The notes under the pieces: generated by a model
Told to the model about the DNA's origin: nothing
What the model saw: only the letters and a program-made list of their open reading frames with translations
Database searches by the model: none
Source of the DNA: an uncultured Thermomicrobium sp.
GTDB lineage: Bacteria; Chloroflexota; Chloroflexia; Thermomicrobiales; Thermomicrobiaceae
Direction: 5' to 3'
NCBI GenBank assembly: GCA_938028665.1
Contig: CALIMB010000014.1
Coordinates: 1-64,000 of the forward strand
DNA length: 64,000 nucleotides
Position numbers and translations under genes: made by a program
Shown here: positions 19,369 to 29,002 of the stretch, piece by piece
Position numbering within the stretch: the first letter of the stretch is position 1
Layout of the letters: every line of letters begins with the position of its first letter

Positions 19369-20595
19369 TTATGTAATCTGCGCCAGTGCATGCTCCAGGT
19401 CAGCAATGATGTCCTCAGGATCCTCAATCCCGACTGAAAGACGAACCAGCCCTTCGCCGATGCCCAAGGCCTGACGCTCGGCAGGGGAGAGACCGCGGTG
19501 CGAAGCCATGACCGGGTAGAGAACTTCGGAGTAGACATCGCCGAGCGTCGTTGCTGGAAGAATGAGCTGCAGACTCTGGAGGAAGCTGAAAATACGCTCT
19601 TGTGTGGCGCCACGAATATCAAAGGCGACCATTGCACCGTACTCACCCGGCGGGAAGAGCCGGACCGCTGTTTCGTGGCTCGGGTGGGTGGGCAATCCCG
19701 GGAAGTAAACCCGCTCGATGGCGGGATGGTTCACCAGCCAGTGGGCGACGCGGATCGCGTTTTCGCACTGTTGGCGCATGCGAAGTGGGAGGGTTTTGAG
19801 CCCGCGGAGGACGAGAAAGGCTTCAAAAGGGCCAAGGACGCTTCCAACTGTCTTGTTGATTTCATTCAACTCCCAACGCCGCTCAGCTGTGGTGGCCACG
19901 GCACCGGCGGTAACGTCGCCGTGACCACTCAGATACTTGGTAGCGCTGTGGATGACATAGTCGGCGCCGAAAGTACCTGGACGGACCAGATAGGGGGTAG
20001 CGAAGGTGTTGTCGACTGCGAGCCGTGCCCCATAGCGATGAGCGAGCTCGGCGAGCGAGGGGAGATCGGTAACACGGAGCAAGGGGTTGGAAATTGTCTC
20101 GCAAAGGATGAGGCGCACGCGGCCTCGCCGGAGCTCTGTCTCCACGTGATCCAGGTCCAGAATGTCGACGAATGTGGTTTCTATGCCGAGTGGGCCGAAC
20201 ACGGTCCGGAGCAAGGTAATGGTTTGGCCGTAGAGGTCGCGTGAGGCAAGGAGGCGATCTCCCGCCTCGGCGCAGGAGAGGATAGTGGCATGCAAGGCAG
20301 CCATCCCCGAACTGAAAGCAATGGCAGCCTCCTGCTCCTCAAGTGCAGCGATCGCTGTCTCTAGTGCTTCTGTAGTCGGGTTACCGTACCGTCCGTAAAC
20401 GAAGACCCCCTCCGCGCCGCCGAGCGCCGCGTCCATCAGGCGGATGTCCCGATAGAGAAATGTCGCTGTCGCGTAGATCGGAGTAGTCGTAGGAATCACC
20501 TCGCGCGGAGCCGGTCGTTCTCCGGCGTGGGCTGCACGGGAGGCGAATCGCAGGTGGAGGCGCCGCAGATCCTCAGGCATGATTTTCCTCCTCAC
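19369..20595 (-). CDS. Trans-sulfuration PLP enzyme (cystathionine gamma-synthase / methionine gamma-lyase family)
   Basis: TTPIYATATFLYRD...FVYGRYGNPTTEALETAIAALE...AIAFSSGMAALHATIL...LAVDNTFATPYLVRP...VIHSATKYLSGHGDVTAG...LVRLSVGIEDPEDIIADLEHAL. Confidence 0.92.
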   Translation of the reverse strand: MRRKIMPEDLRRLHLRFASRAAHAGERPAPREVIPTTTPIYATATFLYRDIRLMDAALGGAEGVFVYGRYGNPTTEALETAIAALEEQEAAIAFSSGMAALHATILSCAEAGDRLLASRDLYGQTITLLRTVFGPLGIETTFVDILDLDHVETELRRGRVRLILCETISNPLLRVTDLPSLAELAHRYGARLAVDNTFATPYLVRPGTFGADYVIHSATKYLSGHGDVTAGAVATTAERRWELNEINKTVGSVLGPFEAFLVLRGLKTLPLRMRQQCENAIRVAHWLVNHPAIERVYFPGLPTHPSHETAVRLFPPGEYGAMVAFDIRGATQERIFSFLQSLQLILPATTLGDVYSEVLYPVMASHRGLSPAERQALGIGEGLVRLSVGIEDPEDIIADLEHALAQIT

Positions 20596-20783
20596 TCAGG
20601 CAACCAAAGGCTGCCTGCCGCGAAGTATATGAGCTTGACGACGGGGAACACGCAAAGTCCTGCTAGTCGCGCATGACGTGCATCACGAGCAGGGCAGCAT
20701 CGCCCTGGATGGAGCGTCGGCTCATGGAGAACGTTCTGGCCGCGGAGCTGCCTCCAAACGAGACGCCGATTCGGCAGTGTCTA

Positions 20784-20812
20784 TTGACGTGACAGGTGAC
20801 TTGATGTAGAGT
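20784..20812 (+). promoter_or_regulatory. Candidate sigma70-type promoter for the peptide ABC operon
   Basis: TTGACG (20784-20789), 17-bp spacer, TAGAGT (20807-20812). Confidence 0.45.
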
Positions 20813-21077
20813 ACGCCCAGCTGGTCGACGGCCGAGGTGCAGAGTGCTCGAGCAGCCAGCGCGCGGCCCACCGCAGACCGAAGCGGTTCCGAAGAGCTTT
20901 CTTTGGACGATTGGTGATTCTCGCATCTGCGGAAACGTGAGGTGTGAGGTGAGGCCGAATAGGATGAAACGACTCTGGCATGTTCTCTCGGTGTTGGCGT
21001 TGGCGGTGCCGGTACTTGCCGCTTGTGCCCGAGGATAAGCGACACCAACCTCAGCACCGAGCGCAGCAACCCCCACA

Positions 21078-22697
21078 ATGGCGGCACAGACGCCAGCTCC
21101 TGGTGCTACACCGACCAGTGCAGCGGTCACGACTCCGACAGGGGAGAAGATCCTGCGCATCCACGAGTACACGTATCCTGATGTTTTCGATCCTCAGAAA
21201 AGCTCCTTCTCCAATGAGATCGCTTTGCTGCATATGAACTATGAGGGGTTAACGCGGCTTGATCAGAATCTCAACACGGTACCAGCGGCAGCGGAGTCCT
21301 GGGAATTCAACCAGGATGGGACTGTGGTGACCTTCCACTTGCGGTCTGGGCTGAAGTACAGTGATGGGACGCCATTGACCGCGGAGCGGTTCCGCTGCGC
21401 GGTGGAGCGAACCTGCGACCCGAAGACAGCCGGGGAGTACCAATCGATCCTCTTTGACATCGTTGGTTGTCAAGAGTTTGCCGAAACCAGTCCGAATGAT
21501 CAGGCGAAATACGAGGAGGCTCGCCAGAAGCTCGGCGTGGAGGCGCCGGATGACCGGACACTCATCGTTCGGCTAACGCATCCGGCACCGTACTTCCCAA
21601 CCATTGCTTCCCTTTGGGTCTTCTATCCAGCCCGCAAGGAGCTGATCGAACAGGGCGGGGAAAACTGGTGGAAGGATCCGAAGCTGCAGGTTGGCAATGG
21701 TCCTTTCCAGATGGTTGAGGTGGTAGAGGATCAACGGATCCGCTTTGTGGCGAATCCCAACTACTGGGAAGGGAAGCCGAAGCTTGATGCGGTGGAGATT
21801 ATCTACCAAAAGGAGAGCTCGGTCGCCCTGGAAGCGTATAAAGCTGGGCAGATCGACATGTTCTCGCCGGATCCTTCACAACTGCCGGCGATTAAGAGCG
21901 ATCCGGAGCTGTCCAAGCAGCTGGTGACGTATCCGGCTGCTACGACGATCATGCTCTCCTTCAATCTGACCAAGGAGCCGTTTACTGACAAGAAGGTGCG
22001 TGAAGCTTTCGCCTATGCGTTTGATCGCAAGACCTACTGCGAGCAGATTCGGAACGGTGATTGCACGCCAACCTTAGAGTGGATTCCCCCGGGAATTCCA
22101 GGTCATATCGGCACTGACAAGTATGCTTTCGACCCGCAGAAAGCGAAGCAGGCGTTGACTGAGTCGAGCTATGGCGGGCCGGAGAAACTGCCTGAGATCA
22201 AGCTGACCTATAACAGCGATGATCCAGCAGCGCGACCGCGCGTGGAGTGGATTGCAGGGCAGTACCGAGATATTCTGGGGGTTACCATCACCCTTGAGCC
22301 AGTGGATGGGAAGACACTTGTCGCCATGCGGAAAGATCCGAAAACCTATCCGCAGATGGTCTTCTCCGGTTGGATTCAAGACTACCCTGATCCGCAAAAT
22401 TGGCTCAGTGTGTACTGGAAGTGCGATGCGACGTTTGCTCAGCGCTTTGGGTACTGCAACAAGCAGTTTGACGATATTGTGACGAAGGCAGACCAGGAGC
22501 TTGATGTAAAGAAGCGCATTGAGCTATATAAGCAAGCACATCAGATTCTCATTGACGACGCCCCTGGTCCTTTCCTGTACAATCCGCTCAATATTTGGCT
22601 TGTCAAGCCGTATGTGAAGGGTTATAGTCCAACGCCAAGTGATGACGCTTTCCTAGGAGAATTTGCCTCGCTGATGACGCTAGACATCCAACGGTGA
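21078..22697 (+). CDS. ABC transporter substrate-binding protein, family 5 (oligopeptide/dipeptide type); signal peptide is upstream of an in-frame TAA
   Basis: YEGLTRLDQNLNTVPAAAESWEFNQDGTVVTFHLRSGLKYSDGTPLTAERF...VGNGPFQMVEV...VREAFAYAFDRKTYCEQI. The lipoprotein signal MKRLWHVLSVLALAVPVLAACARG begins at 20964 in the same frame and is separated by TAA at 21036-21038. Confidence 0.88.
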   Translation: MAAQTPAPGATPTSAAVTTPTGEKILRIHEYTYPDVFDPQKSSFSNEIALLHMNYEGLTRLDQNLNTVPAAAESWEFNQDGTVVTFHLRSGLKYSDGTPLTAERFRCAVERTCDPKTAGEYQSILFDIVGCQEFAETSPNDQAKYEEARQKLGVEAPDDRTLIVRLTHPAPYFPTIASLWVFYPARKELIEQGGENWWKDPKLQVGNGPFQMVEVVEDQRIRFVANPNYWEGKPKLDAVEIIYQKESSVALEAYKAGQIDMFSPDPSQLPAIKSDPELSKQLVTYPAATTIMLSFNLTKEPFTDKKVREAFAYAFDRKTYCEQIRNGDCTPTLEWIPPGIPGHIGTDKYAFDPQKAKQALTESSYGGPEKLPEIKLTYNSDDPAARPRVEWIAGQYRDILGVTITLEPVDGKTLVAMRKDPKTYPQMVFSGWIQDYPDPQNWLSVYWKCDATFAQRFGYCNKQFDDIVTKADQELDVKKRIELYKQAHQILIDDAPGPFLYNPLNIWLVKPYVKGYSPTPSDDAFLGEFASLMTLDIQR

Positions 22698-22706
22698 TAC
22701 TGACAG

Positions 22707-22735
22707 CCAGGCCGGGGACACAGTCCCCGGCCTGG
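22707..22735 (+). other. Intercistronic stem-loop between binding-protein and permease genes
   Basis: CCAGGCCGGGGAC-ACA-GTCCCCGGCCTGG, perfect 13-bp stem with 3-nt loop, no U-tract. Confidence 0.85.
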
Positions 22736-22758
22736 GAACTTTACGATGGGGGTTGGTC

Positions 22759-23769
22759 ATGCTCCTTGCCTTCATTCTTCGCCGGATCTTCTGGCTTATT
22801 CCGGTTGTTGTGGCAGTCACGACGATTACGTTCTTTCTCATGCACCGTGCACCTGGAGGACCGTGGGATCGCGAGAAGCCGGTTGCCGCTGCAACGCTGA
22901 AGGCGCTCGATCAGAAGTTCGGTCTGGATAAGCCCGTTTGGGTGAACATCGAGGAAGTGCGTGCTCGCTGGCAGGCTGGCCAGCGGAATCCGATCCGCCT
23001 CTTGGGAGCTTTCCTGGATAGCCAGTATTTCCGGTATCTCTGGGGTCTTGTACGACTGGATCTTGGCCCCTCCTATCGCTCCAAGGGGACAGAATCGGTG
23101 CAGAGTATCCTTTGGCGGAAATTCCCACCCACCGCGAAAGTTGGAGTTGTAGCAACGGTGTTTGCTGTGATGGTGGGTGTTCCCCTGGGTGTGCTGGGTG
23201 CCTTGAAGCAGAACAGCTGGATTGATTATGTGAGTTTGACCGTTGCGACCCTTGGAGTGTCAGTCCCTAGTTTCATTATTGGTGTTCTCGTCATCATTTT
23301 CTTGAGTCAAGTCTTTGGGGTCAAACCCATTCGGCAACCAGAAGAGTGGCGCGGCTTCTCTACAGCATATCTTGCTCCAGGTATTGTGCTTGGTCTCGGT
23401 ACAATGTCCTACCTGACACGCCTCACCCGATCGTCGATGTTGGAAGTGATTCGGCAGGATTATGTGCGAACAGCTCGTGCGAAAGGGCTAAGCGAGTTTC
23501 AGGTCGTGACGCGGCATATGCTCCGTAATGCCCTCATTGCGGTGATCACGGTATTGGGGCCGGCTGTTGCCGCCCTCGTGACGGGATCTTTTATTATTGA
23601 AACCATCTTCAATGTGCCCGGAATGGGGCGGGAATACGTCGTCGCTATTGCAGCACGAGACTATTCGATGATTATGGGAACGACGCTCATGTATGCTCTC
23701 TTTGTTGCCCTGGCAAATCTGTGGGTCGATGTCATGTACGGTTTTCTCGATCCGCGGATTCGTGTTTGA
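22759..23769 (+). CDS. ABC transporter permease (DppB/OppB type)
   Basis: FILRRIFWLIPVVVAVTTITFFLMHRAPGGPW...RLTRSSMLEVIRQDYVRTARAKGLSEFQVVTRHMLRNALIAVITVLGPAVAALVTGSFIIETIFNVPGMGREYV. Confidence 0.94.
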   Translation: MLLAFILRRIFWLIPVVVAVTTITFFLMHRAPGGPWDREKPVAAATLKALDQKFGLDKPVWVNIEEVRARWQAGQRNPIRLLGAFLDSQYFRYLWGLVRLDLGPSYRSKGTESVQSILWRKFPPTAKVGVVATVFAVMVGVPLGVLGALKQNSWIDYVSLTVATLGVSVPSFIIGVLVIIFLSQVFGVKPIRQPEEWRGFSTAYLAPGIVLGLGTMSYLTRLTRSSMLEVIRQDYVRTARAKGLSEFQVVTRHMLRNALIAVITVLGPAVAALVTGSFIIETIFNVPGMGREYVVAIAARDYSMIMGTTLMYALFVALANLWVDVMYGFLDPRIRV

Positions 23770-23782
23770 GAGGTAGCACATC

Positions 23783-24775
23783 ATGGCAGCCACAGCAGCG
23801 ACCACACCGGTGTTGGATCGTGATCTTCTCTTGCAGCGTCCACCACGCAGTCTGTGGAGTGATGCCTGGCGACGGTTCCGGAAAAATCGGTTGGCACTCC
23901 TCGGCCTGGCCTATATCGCTTTCCTGGCTGTGATTGCCCTGGCTGCTCCACTTGTGGCGCCGCACAACCCAGTGCAAAGCGACGTGCAACACGCAGGCGT
24001 CGTTCGACAGGCAGCCTGGATTCGTGACCCGAATCCAATGCGCACAGGGAGTTGGGAATATCCGCTCGGCACCGATTCGGTTGGACGGGATGTCTTCAGC
24101 CGACTCGTCTACGGCACGCGGGTATCGCTGGTGGTCGGATTCGTCCCCATGATCTTCACGGTGTCGATCGGGATGCTTATCGGCTTGCTTGCTGGTTACG
24201 CTGGGGGACGAGTAGACAATCTTCTCATGCGCTTCACTGATGTCGTCTACGCGTTTCCCGATCTCTTGCTCTTTATCATTATGCAGGTGGCATTCCAAGA
24301 TGCCTGGATCGGCAAGCTCCTCAATGGATTGGTGCTGCTTTTCATTACCCTCTCACTAGTCAGCTGGGTCACAGTAGCACGGTTAGTGCGCGGTGAGGTG
24401 CTGGCGGTCAAACAGAAGGAGTTTGTCGAAGCAGCGCGGGCGATTGGCGCAAGCAGCTTCTCGCTTCTCTTTCGCCACATTGTGCCAAACACACTTGGTC
24501 CCATCATTGTTGTTGCCGCTTATATCGTGCCGGGTGCGATTATCTCAGAGGCTATCTTGAGCTACTTGGGCATTGGTATTCGGCCAAGCGTGCGACTTGA
24601 TGCGCCATTCCCGACTAGCTGGGGAAGCATGATCCTGGAAGGTTCCAAAGCGTGGGAATCGCAACCGTGGATGCTGATCGCTCCCACGTTAGCTGTCGCT
24701 TCCATTACGCTCGCCTTCACTTTTGTCGGTGATGGTCTGCGTGACGCCTTTGATCCGCGCCAGGCCGAGCGCTGA
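23783..24775 (+). CDS. ABC transporter permease (DppC/OppC type)
   Basis: AWRRFRKNRLALLGLAYIAFLAVIALAAPLVAPHNP...YPLGTDSVGRDVFSRLVYGTRVSLVVGF...VRGEVLAVKQKEFVEAARAIGASSFSLLFRHIVPNTLGPIIV. Confidence 0.94.
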   Translation: MAATAATTPVLDRDLLLQRPPRSLWSDAWRRFRKNRLALLGLAYIAFLAVIALAAPLVAPHNPVQSDVQHAGVVRQAAWIRDPNPMRTGSWEYPLGTDSVGRDVFSRLVYGTRVSLVVGFVPMIFTVSIGMLIGLLAGYAGGRVDNLLMRFTDVVYAFPDLLLFIIMQVAFQDAWIGKLLNGLVLLFITLSLVSWVTVARLVRGEVLAVKQKEFVEAARAIGASSFSLLFRHIVPNTLGPIIVVAAYIVPGAIISEAILSYLGIGIRPSVRLDAPFPTSWGSMILEGSKAWESQPWMLIAPTLAVASITLAFTFVGDGLRDAFDPRQAER

Positions 24776-25149
24776 CGACGCGCGTGGTGCCGACTCGTCG
24801 GGGGAGAGTATTCGCACGTTCGCGCTGGCGCTCTTGCGCCGACGCAAGAGCAGGCTCTTCGCAGCGATATTTCATGAATGACGCGATGTCAAGATCAGCC
24901 CGTATCGGTGCTGCTCGAAGAGCAAGCAGAGTGGTGCTGGAATCAGGGCGTCCTGGGCGGTGCCACGCTATCTTCCGGAGCCATCACCATGGATGCTGCA
25001 CTCTTGGAGACGGTGGCAAACTCCGTGCACGCTGGTGCGTGGTGACGCAATGTCAACAGCGACGACTGTGTTCGACCGCGGTGAGAAGGTGAACTGCGGT
25101 CCGCCTCGGGACGGTTGCACGAGAGAGCAGCCCATGTTAGGCTTGGCGT

Positions 25150-25250
<101 letters not shown>

Positions 25251-25344
25251 CCTCAGCTCTTCCTCCACCCGCCGCCCCGTTGGGACGGTGGATTCTGTTT
25301 CCGCCCCCTCGTCTTGTGGGTTGCCCAGCTGGCGGGAGGTAGCC

Positions 25345-26178
25345 ATGACGCAAGATCGCCGTGTGCCCAAGGCGCTTACCATTGCAGGCTCCGACTCGGG
25401 AGCTGGTGCGGGAATCCAAGCTGACCTCAAGACGTTCAGTGCGCTTGGGGTCTATGGATCCACAGTTGTCACCGCGATCACAGCGCAGAACACGATAGGG
25501 GTCACCGGTGTACACGAGATCCCAACAGAGCTCATTGCGGCGCAGCTCGATGCCGTTATGGAGGACATCGGTGCTGACGCGGCCAAGACTGGAATGCTGA
25601 GTTCGGCAGCGATCATCGAGACGGTTGCGGCGGGTGTACGGCGGCATCGGATCGAACGGCTCGTCGTCGATCCAGTCATGGTAGCCAAGAGCGGGGATCG
25701 CCTCCTCCGCGAGGACGCAGTCACGGTCCTGCGGCAGATGCTCCTTCCGCTTGCCTACATCGTGACCCCGAACGCTCCAGAAGCGGAAGTCTTGTGTGGG
25801 CGAGCGGTAGAGAGCGAAGCCGAGATGCGGGAGGCTGCGCGGATCATTCACTCCTTCGGCCCCCGCTACGTGGTCCTCAAGGGTGGCCATGTCAGCGGGG
25901 ACGAGGTGGTTGATCTCCTGTTTGATGGGCAGAGCTTTGAACGCTTTGCGCTGCCCCGGGTGGTGACGCCACATACCCATGGTACAGGTTGCACGTTCTC
26001 AGCGGCGATTGTGGCGTTTCTTGCCCGCGGCTACGATGTGGCGACCGCGGTTTGGGAGGCCAAACGCTACCTGCACCGGGCACTGGAGGCAGCCTTTGCC
26101 ATCGGACAGGGGCGGTCACCGGTGCACCATTTCCATGCCTGGTGGTCTCCGGTGGCGCAGGAGCAGGGGGTGCTGTGA
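25345..26178 (+). CDS. thiD: Hydroxymethylpyrimidine/phosphomethylpyrimidine kinase
   Basis: [41 protein letters not shown]...[13 protein letters not shown]...[11 protein letters not shown]...[22 protein letters not shown] preceded by GGGAGGT. Confidence 0.95.
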   Translation: MTQDRRVPKALTIAGSDSGAGAGIQADLKTFSALGVYGSTVVTAITAQNTIGVTGVHEIPTELIAAQLDAVMEDIGADAAKTGMLSSAAIIETVAAGVRRHRIERLVVDPVMVAKSGDRLLREDAVTVLRQMLLPLAYIVTPNAPEAEVLCGRAVESEAEMREAARIIHSFGPRYVVLKGGHVSGDEVVDLLFDGQSFERFALPRVVTPHTHGTGCTFSAAIVAFLARGYDVATAVWEAKRYLHRALEAAFAIGQGRSPVHHFHAWWSPVAQEQGVL

Positions 26179-26987
26179 TGGCGGAGATCGTGGAACGGGC
26201 AGGGATAAGCGTGGAGGATCGACCACTCAAGATCGCCGACCGCGAGTTTCGTTCGCGCCTTATTCTCGGTACCGGCAAGTGGCGCTCGAACGAGGAGATG
26301 CTCGCAGCACTCGAGGCTTCTGGCTGTGAGATGGTCACAGTCGCACTGCGGCGTATCGACTTCGATGACCCCAAGAGCCGCAGCATTCTGGAAGTTATTG
26401 ACTGGACGAGGTACCAGATCCTACCAAATACGGCCGGGTGCCGTACCGCCGAAGAGGCAATTCGTGTAGCGCGCTTAGCGCGCGCCATGGGTCTCTCTCA
26501 TTGGGTCAAACTGGAGGTGATCCCGGATCCCAAATATCTTCTCCCCGATCCGGTTGGCACGCTTGAGGCAGCGAAAGTGCTGGTCAAAGAGGGATTTGTT
26601 GTTCTGCCCTATATCAACCAAGACCCGGTCTTAGCCAAACAGTTGGAGGAAATCGGCTGTGCGACGGTGATGCCGTTGGCCTCCCCGATCGGTTCCGGGC
26701 AGGGGCTTCCGGACTTTCGCTGGTTGCAGATCATCGTGGAGCAGGCTAACGTTCCAGTGATCGTTGATGCTGGGATAGGAGCGCCATCTGATGCAGCACT
26801 GGCAATGGAGCTCGGTGCCGATGCCTGTCTCATCAACACCGCGATTGCCCAGGCTGGTGACCCTGTGAAGATGGCGCGAGCAATGCGATTGGCGATCGAA
26901 GCGGGACGTCTCTGTTATCTGGCTGGTCGCATTCCGAAAAAGCCGTATGCGTCGGCGAGTTCGCCGCTTGAAGGTGTCGTACGGTAG
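26178..26987 (+). CDS. thiG: Thiazole synthase ThiG
   Basis: [44 protein letters not shown]...[22 protein letters not shown]...[43 protein letters not shown]; start overlaps the thiD stop. Confidence 0.95.
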   Translation: MAEIVERAGISVEDRPLKIADREFRSRLILGTGKWRSNEEMLAALEASGCEMVTVALRRIDFDDPKSRSILEVIDWTRYQILPNTAGCRTAEEAIRVARLARAMGLSHWVKLEVIPDPKYLLPDPVGTLEAAKVLVKEGFVVLPYINQDPVLAKQLEEIGCATVMPLASPIGSGQGLPDFRWLQIIVEQANVPVIVDAGIGAPSDAALAMELGADACLINTAIAQAGDPVKMARAMRLAIEAGRLCYLAGRIPKKPYASASSPLEGVVR

Positions 26988-26995
26988 GAGTTGGC

Positions 26996-27661
26996 ATGGC
27001 GTCGTGGCGTGGGATGCGACTTCGTGATGCGCTGCGACTCTATGTGATTACTGATCGAGCGCTCGCACGTGGCCGGTCGGAGCGTGAAATCGTGCACCAA
27101 GCGATTGCTGGTGGGGCGACAGCGATTCAGCTTCGCTGGAAGACTGGTCCGTTGAGTGAGGCGCTGCGTGTGGGGCGAGAACTGCGCGAGCTGTGCAGCC
27201 GGGAAGGGGTGCTCTTCGTCGTCAACGACCGGGTCGACCTCGCACTTGCTCTGGACGCAGACGGGGTACATGTCGGAGTGAGCGATTTACCGGTTGCCGA
27301 GACGCGTCGTTTAGTCGGTGATCAAGTCGTGATCGGCTTTTCGCCCGAGACCGTGGAGCAGGCACGAGAGGCTGAGGCGGCTGGTGCTGACTACCTGGGG
27401 GTGGGACCAGTGTTTCCCACTGTGACTAAACCAGACGCAGGTCCGGCGGTTGGTCTCGAGCACGTCCAGCGCATCGCTGCTGCGGTGCGGATACCGGTCG
27501 TCGGCATCGGTGGCATCACAGCCGAGAACGCCGGAGCCGTGATCCGAGCCGGTGCGGTCGGCGTGGCAGTGATTTCGGCAGTGGTGGGTGCCGATGATGT
27601 CCGCCTTGCGGCGATGCAGCTACGCAGCGTCGTGGATGCAGCACGAGCGGAACAGTCATGA
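26996..27661 (+). CDS. thiE: Thiamine phosphate synthase ThiE
   Basis: LYVITDRALARGR...AIQLRWKTG...LFVVNDRVDLALALDADGVHVGVSDLPV...GADYLGVGPVFPTVTKPDAGPAVGLEHVQRIAAAVRIPVVGIGGITAENAGAVIRAGAVGVAVISAVV. Confidence 0.92.
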   Translation: MASWRGMRLRDALRLYVITDRALARGRSEREIVHQAIAGGATAIQLRWKTGPLSEALRVGRELRELCSREGVLFVVNDRVDLALALDADGVHVGVSDLPVAETRRLVGDQVVIGFSPETVEQAREAEAAGADYLGVGPVFPTVTKPDAGPAVGLEHVQRIAAAVRIPVVGIGGITAENAGAVIRAGAVGVAVISAVVGADDVRLAAMQLRSVVDAARAEQS

Positions 27662-28305
27662 ATCCTCGGTCGGTACCACGGCTTCATCTGATCACCGATC
27701 TGACAGTTTGCTCTTTCGCACGGCTCTGTGAACTACTCCCGAAGCTTGTGCATGCTGGGGTGGATGCTATCCATCTGCGGGCGCCGGGTGTTGCTGCTGG
27801 TGACCTTTGGGAGATGGCGCAGGCGCTCCGTCGCCGCATTGTGCCGCCGGCGCTCTTGCTCGTGAACGATCGTCTCGATGTTGCTCTTCTTTGCCAGGCG
27901 GATGGGGTGCATCTTCCGGAAGGCGGATTGCCAGTGCATGTGGTCCGGAACCACCTTGGCGAAGGACGAGTCGTCGGCCGTTCGGTGCATAGTCTTGAGG
28001 CGGCACGGACAGCAGCGGCAGAGGGCTGTGACTACGTTATCTACGGGAACGTCTTCGAGACGGCGAGCAAACCCGGAGCGGCGGCTCGTGGACTCGACGC
28101 CTTACGGGAGGTAGTGAACGCCTTGCGTATTCCGGTGATTGCTATCGGCGGCATAACACCTGATCGTGTCCCAGCAGTTCGGGCGACGGGTGCACACGGT
28201 GTTGCCGTTATCCGCGGCATCCTTGCAGCAGACGATCCAGCTGCAGCTGCGCGTGCGTACCGGCGAGCAATGGATGGGGTGAGTGACGGATGGCGATTCG
28301 TGTGA
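27658..28305 (+). CDS. Second ThiE-fold protein, TenI-like
   Basis: [13 protein letters not shown]...[13 protein letters not shown]...[27 protein letters not shown]...[48 protein letters not shown]; thiazole tautomerase-like divergence of the ThiE fold. Confidence 0.85.
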   Translation: MNPRSVPRLHLITDLTVCSFARLCELLPKLVHAGVDAIHLRAPGVAAGDLWEMAQALRRRIVPPALLLVNDRLDVALLCQADGVHLPEGGLPVHVVRNHLGEGRVVGRSVHSLEAARTAAAEGCDYVIYGNVFETASKPGAAARGLDALREVVNALRIPVIAIGGITPDRVPAVRATGAHGVAVIRGILAADDPAAAARAYRRAMDGVSDGWRFV

Positions 28306-28496
28306 TGCTGAACGGGAAGCCGGTGGAGTTGGATGGAGTGGCGACGATCGCTGAGCTCCTGCGAGTAAGACGGATCGATCCCCGCCTGGTGGCTGTCGAG
28401 CACAACGGCGAGATTGTCTCGCGCGATCAATACGAGCAGCGGGAGCTTCATGACGGGGACACACTAGAAGTGGTGCATTTTGTCGGCGGTGGATGA
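28290..28496 (+). CDS. thiS: Sulfur carrier protein ThiS
   Basis: [68 protein letters not shown], Gly-Gly C-terminus. Confidence 0.92.
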   Translation: MAIRVMLNGKPVELDGVATIAELLRVRRIDPRLVAVEHNGEIVSRDQYEQRELHDGDTLEVVHFVGGG

Positions 28497-28569
28497 GCCA
28501 AACGACTGGTGGCATATGCTGAACTGTTGGGCACGAGCGACTGGAATGATAACGCAGGGGAATGTGTGG

Positions 28570-28944
28570 TTACTCTGTTGAGTTCATGGCTATCGGATCG
28601 TCTTCGGGTTCCCATAAATGGCGTTCGAGATCGACACAGAACTCCTCGACAAAAGTGACCCCTTCGTCCTCAAGCAGCGCCCGCATGACAGCTGGATGTC
28701 CCCAAGCCCAACCCCCGGTCAGCTCGCCATGGCGATTGACAACACGGTGCGCAACTGCGGCAATCTCCGGCGGGGCGTTGTGCAGGAGCCAACCGACCAT
28801 CCGCGCAGAGCGGGCCGCGCCAGCCGCACGGGCAATACGGCCGTAGGTTGTCACTCGGCCTGGTGGGATGCGGCGGACAAGAGCGTAGACCCGTTCCGCG
28901 AAGGTGGAATTGTACTTGGTCGAACCGTCACGAGGTCTGACCAT
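28570..28944 (-). CDS. Alkyltransferase-like (ATL) protein, MGMT C-terminal fold lacking the active-site Cys
   Basis: FAERVYALVRRIPPGRVTTYGRIARAAGAARSARMVGWLLHNAPPEIAAVAHRVVNRHGELTGG; the PCHRV of MGMT is VAHRV here. Confidence 0.85.
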   Translation of the reverse strand: MVRPRDGSTKYNSTFAERVYALVRRIPPGRVTTYGRIARAAGAARSARMVGWLLHNAPPEIAAVAHRVVNRHGELTGGWAWGHPAVMRALLEDEGVTFVEEFCVDLERHLWEPEDDPIAMNSTE

Positions 28945-29002
28945 GGTTTCAGATGCGACCCTCAACTAGAATGATGCCACTCGCCATCAAGCCTATCCCA
29001 AG

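Noticed and set aside
20600-20720. SAM riboswitch upstream of the trans-sulfuration gene
   Set aside because: Only a simple hairpin is present; the conserved S-box segments are absent.
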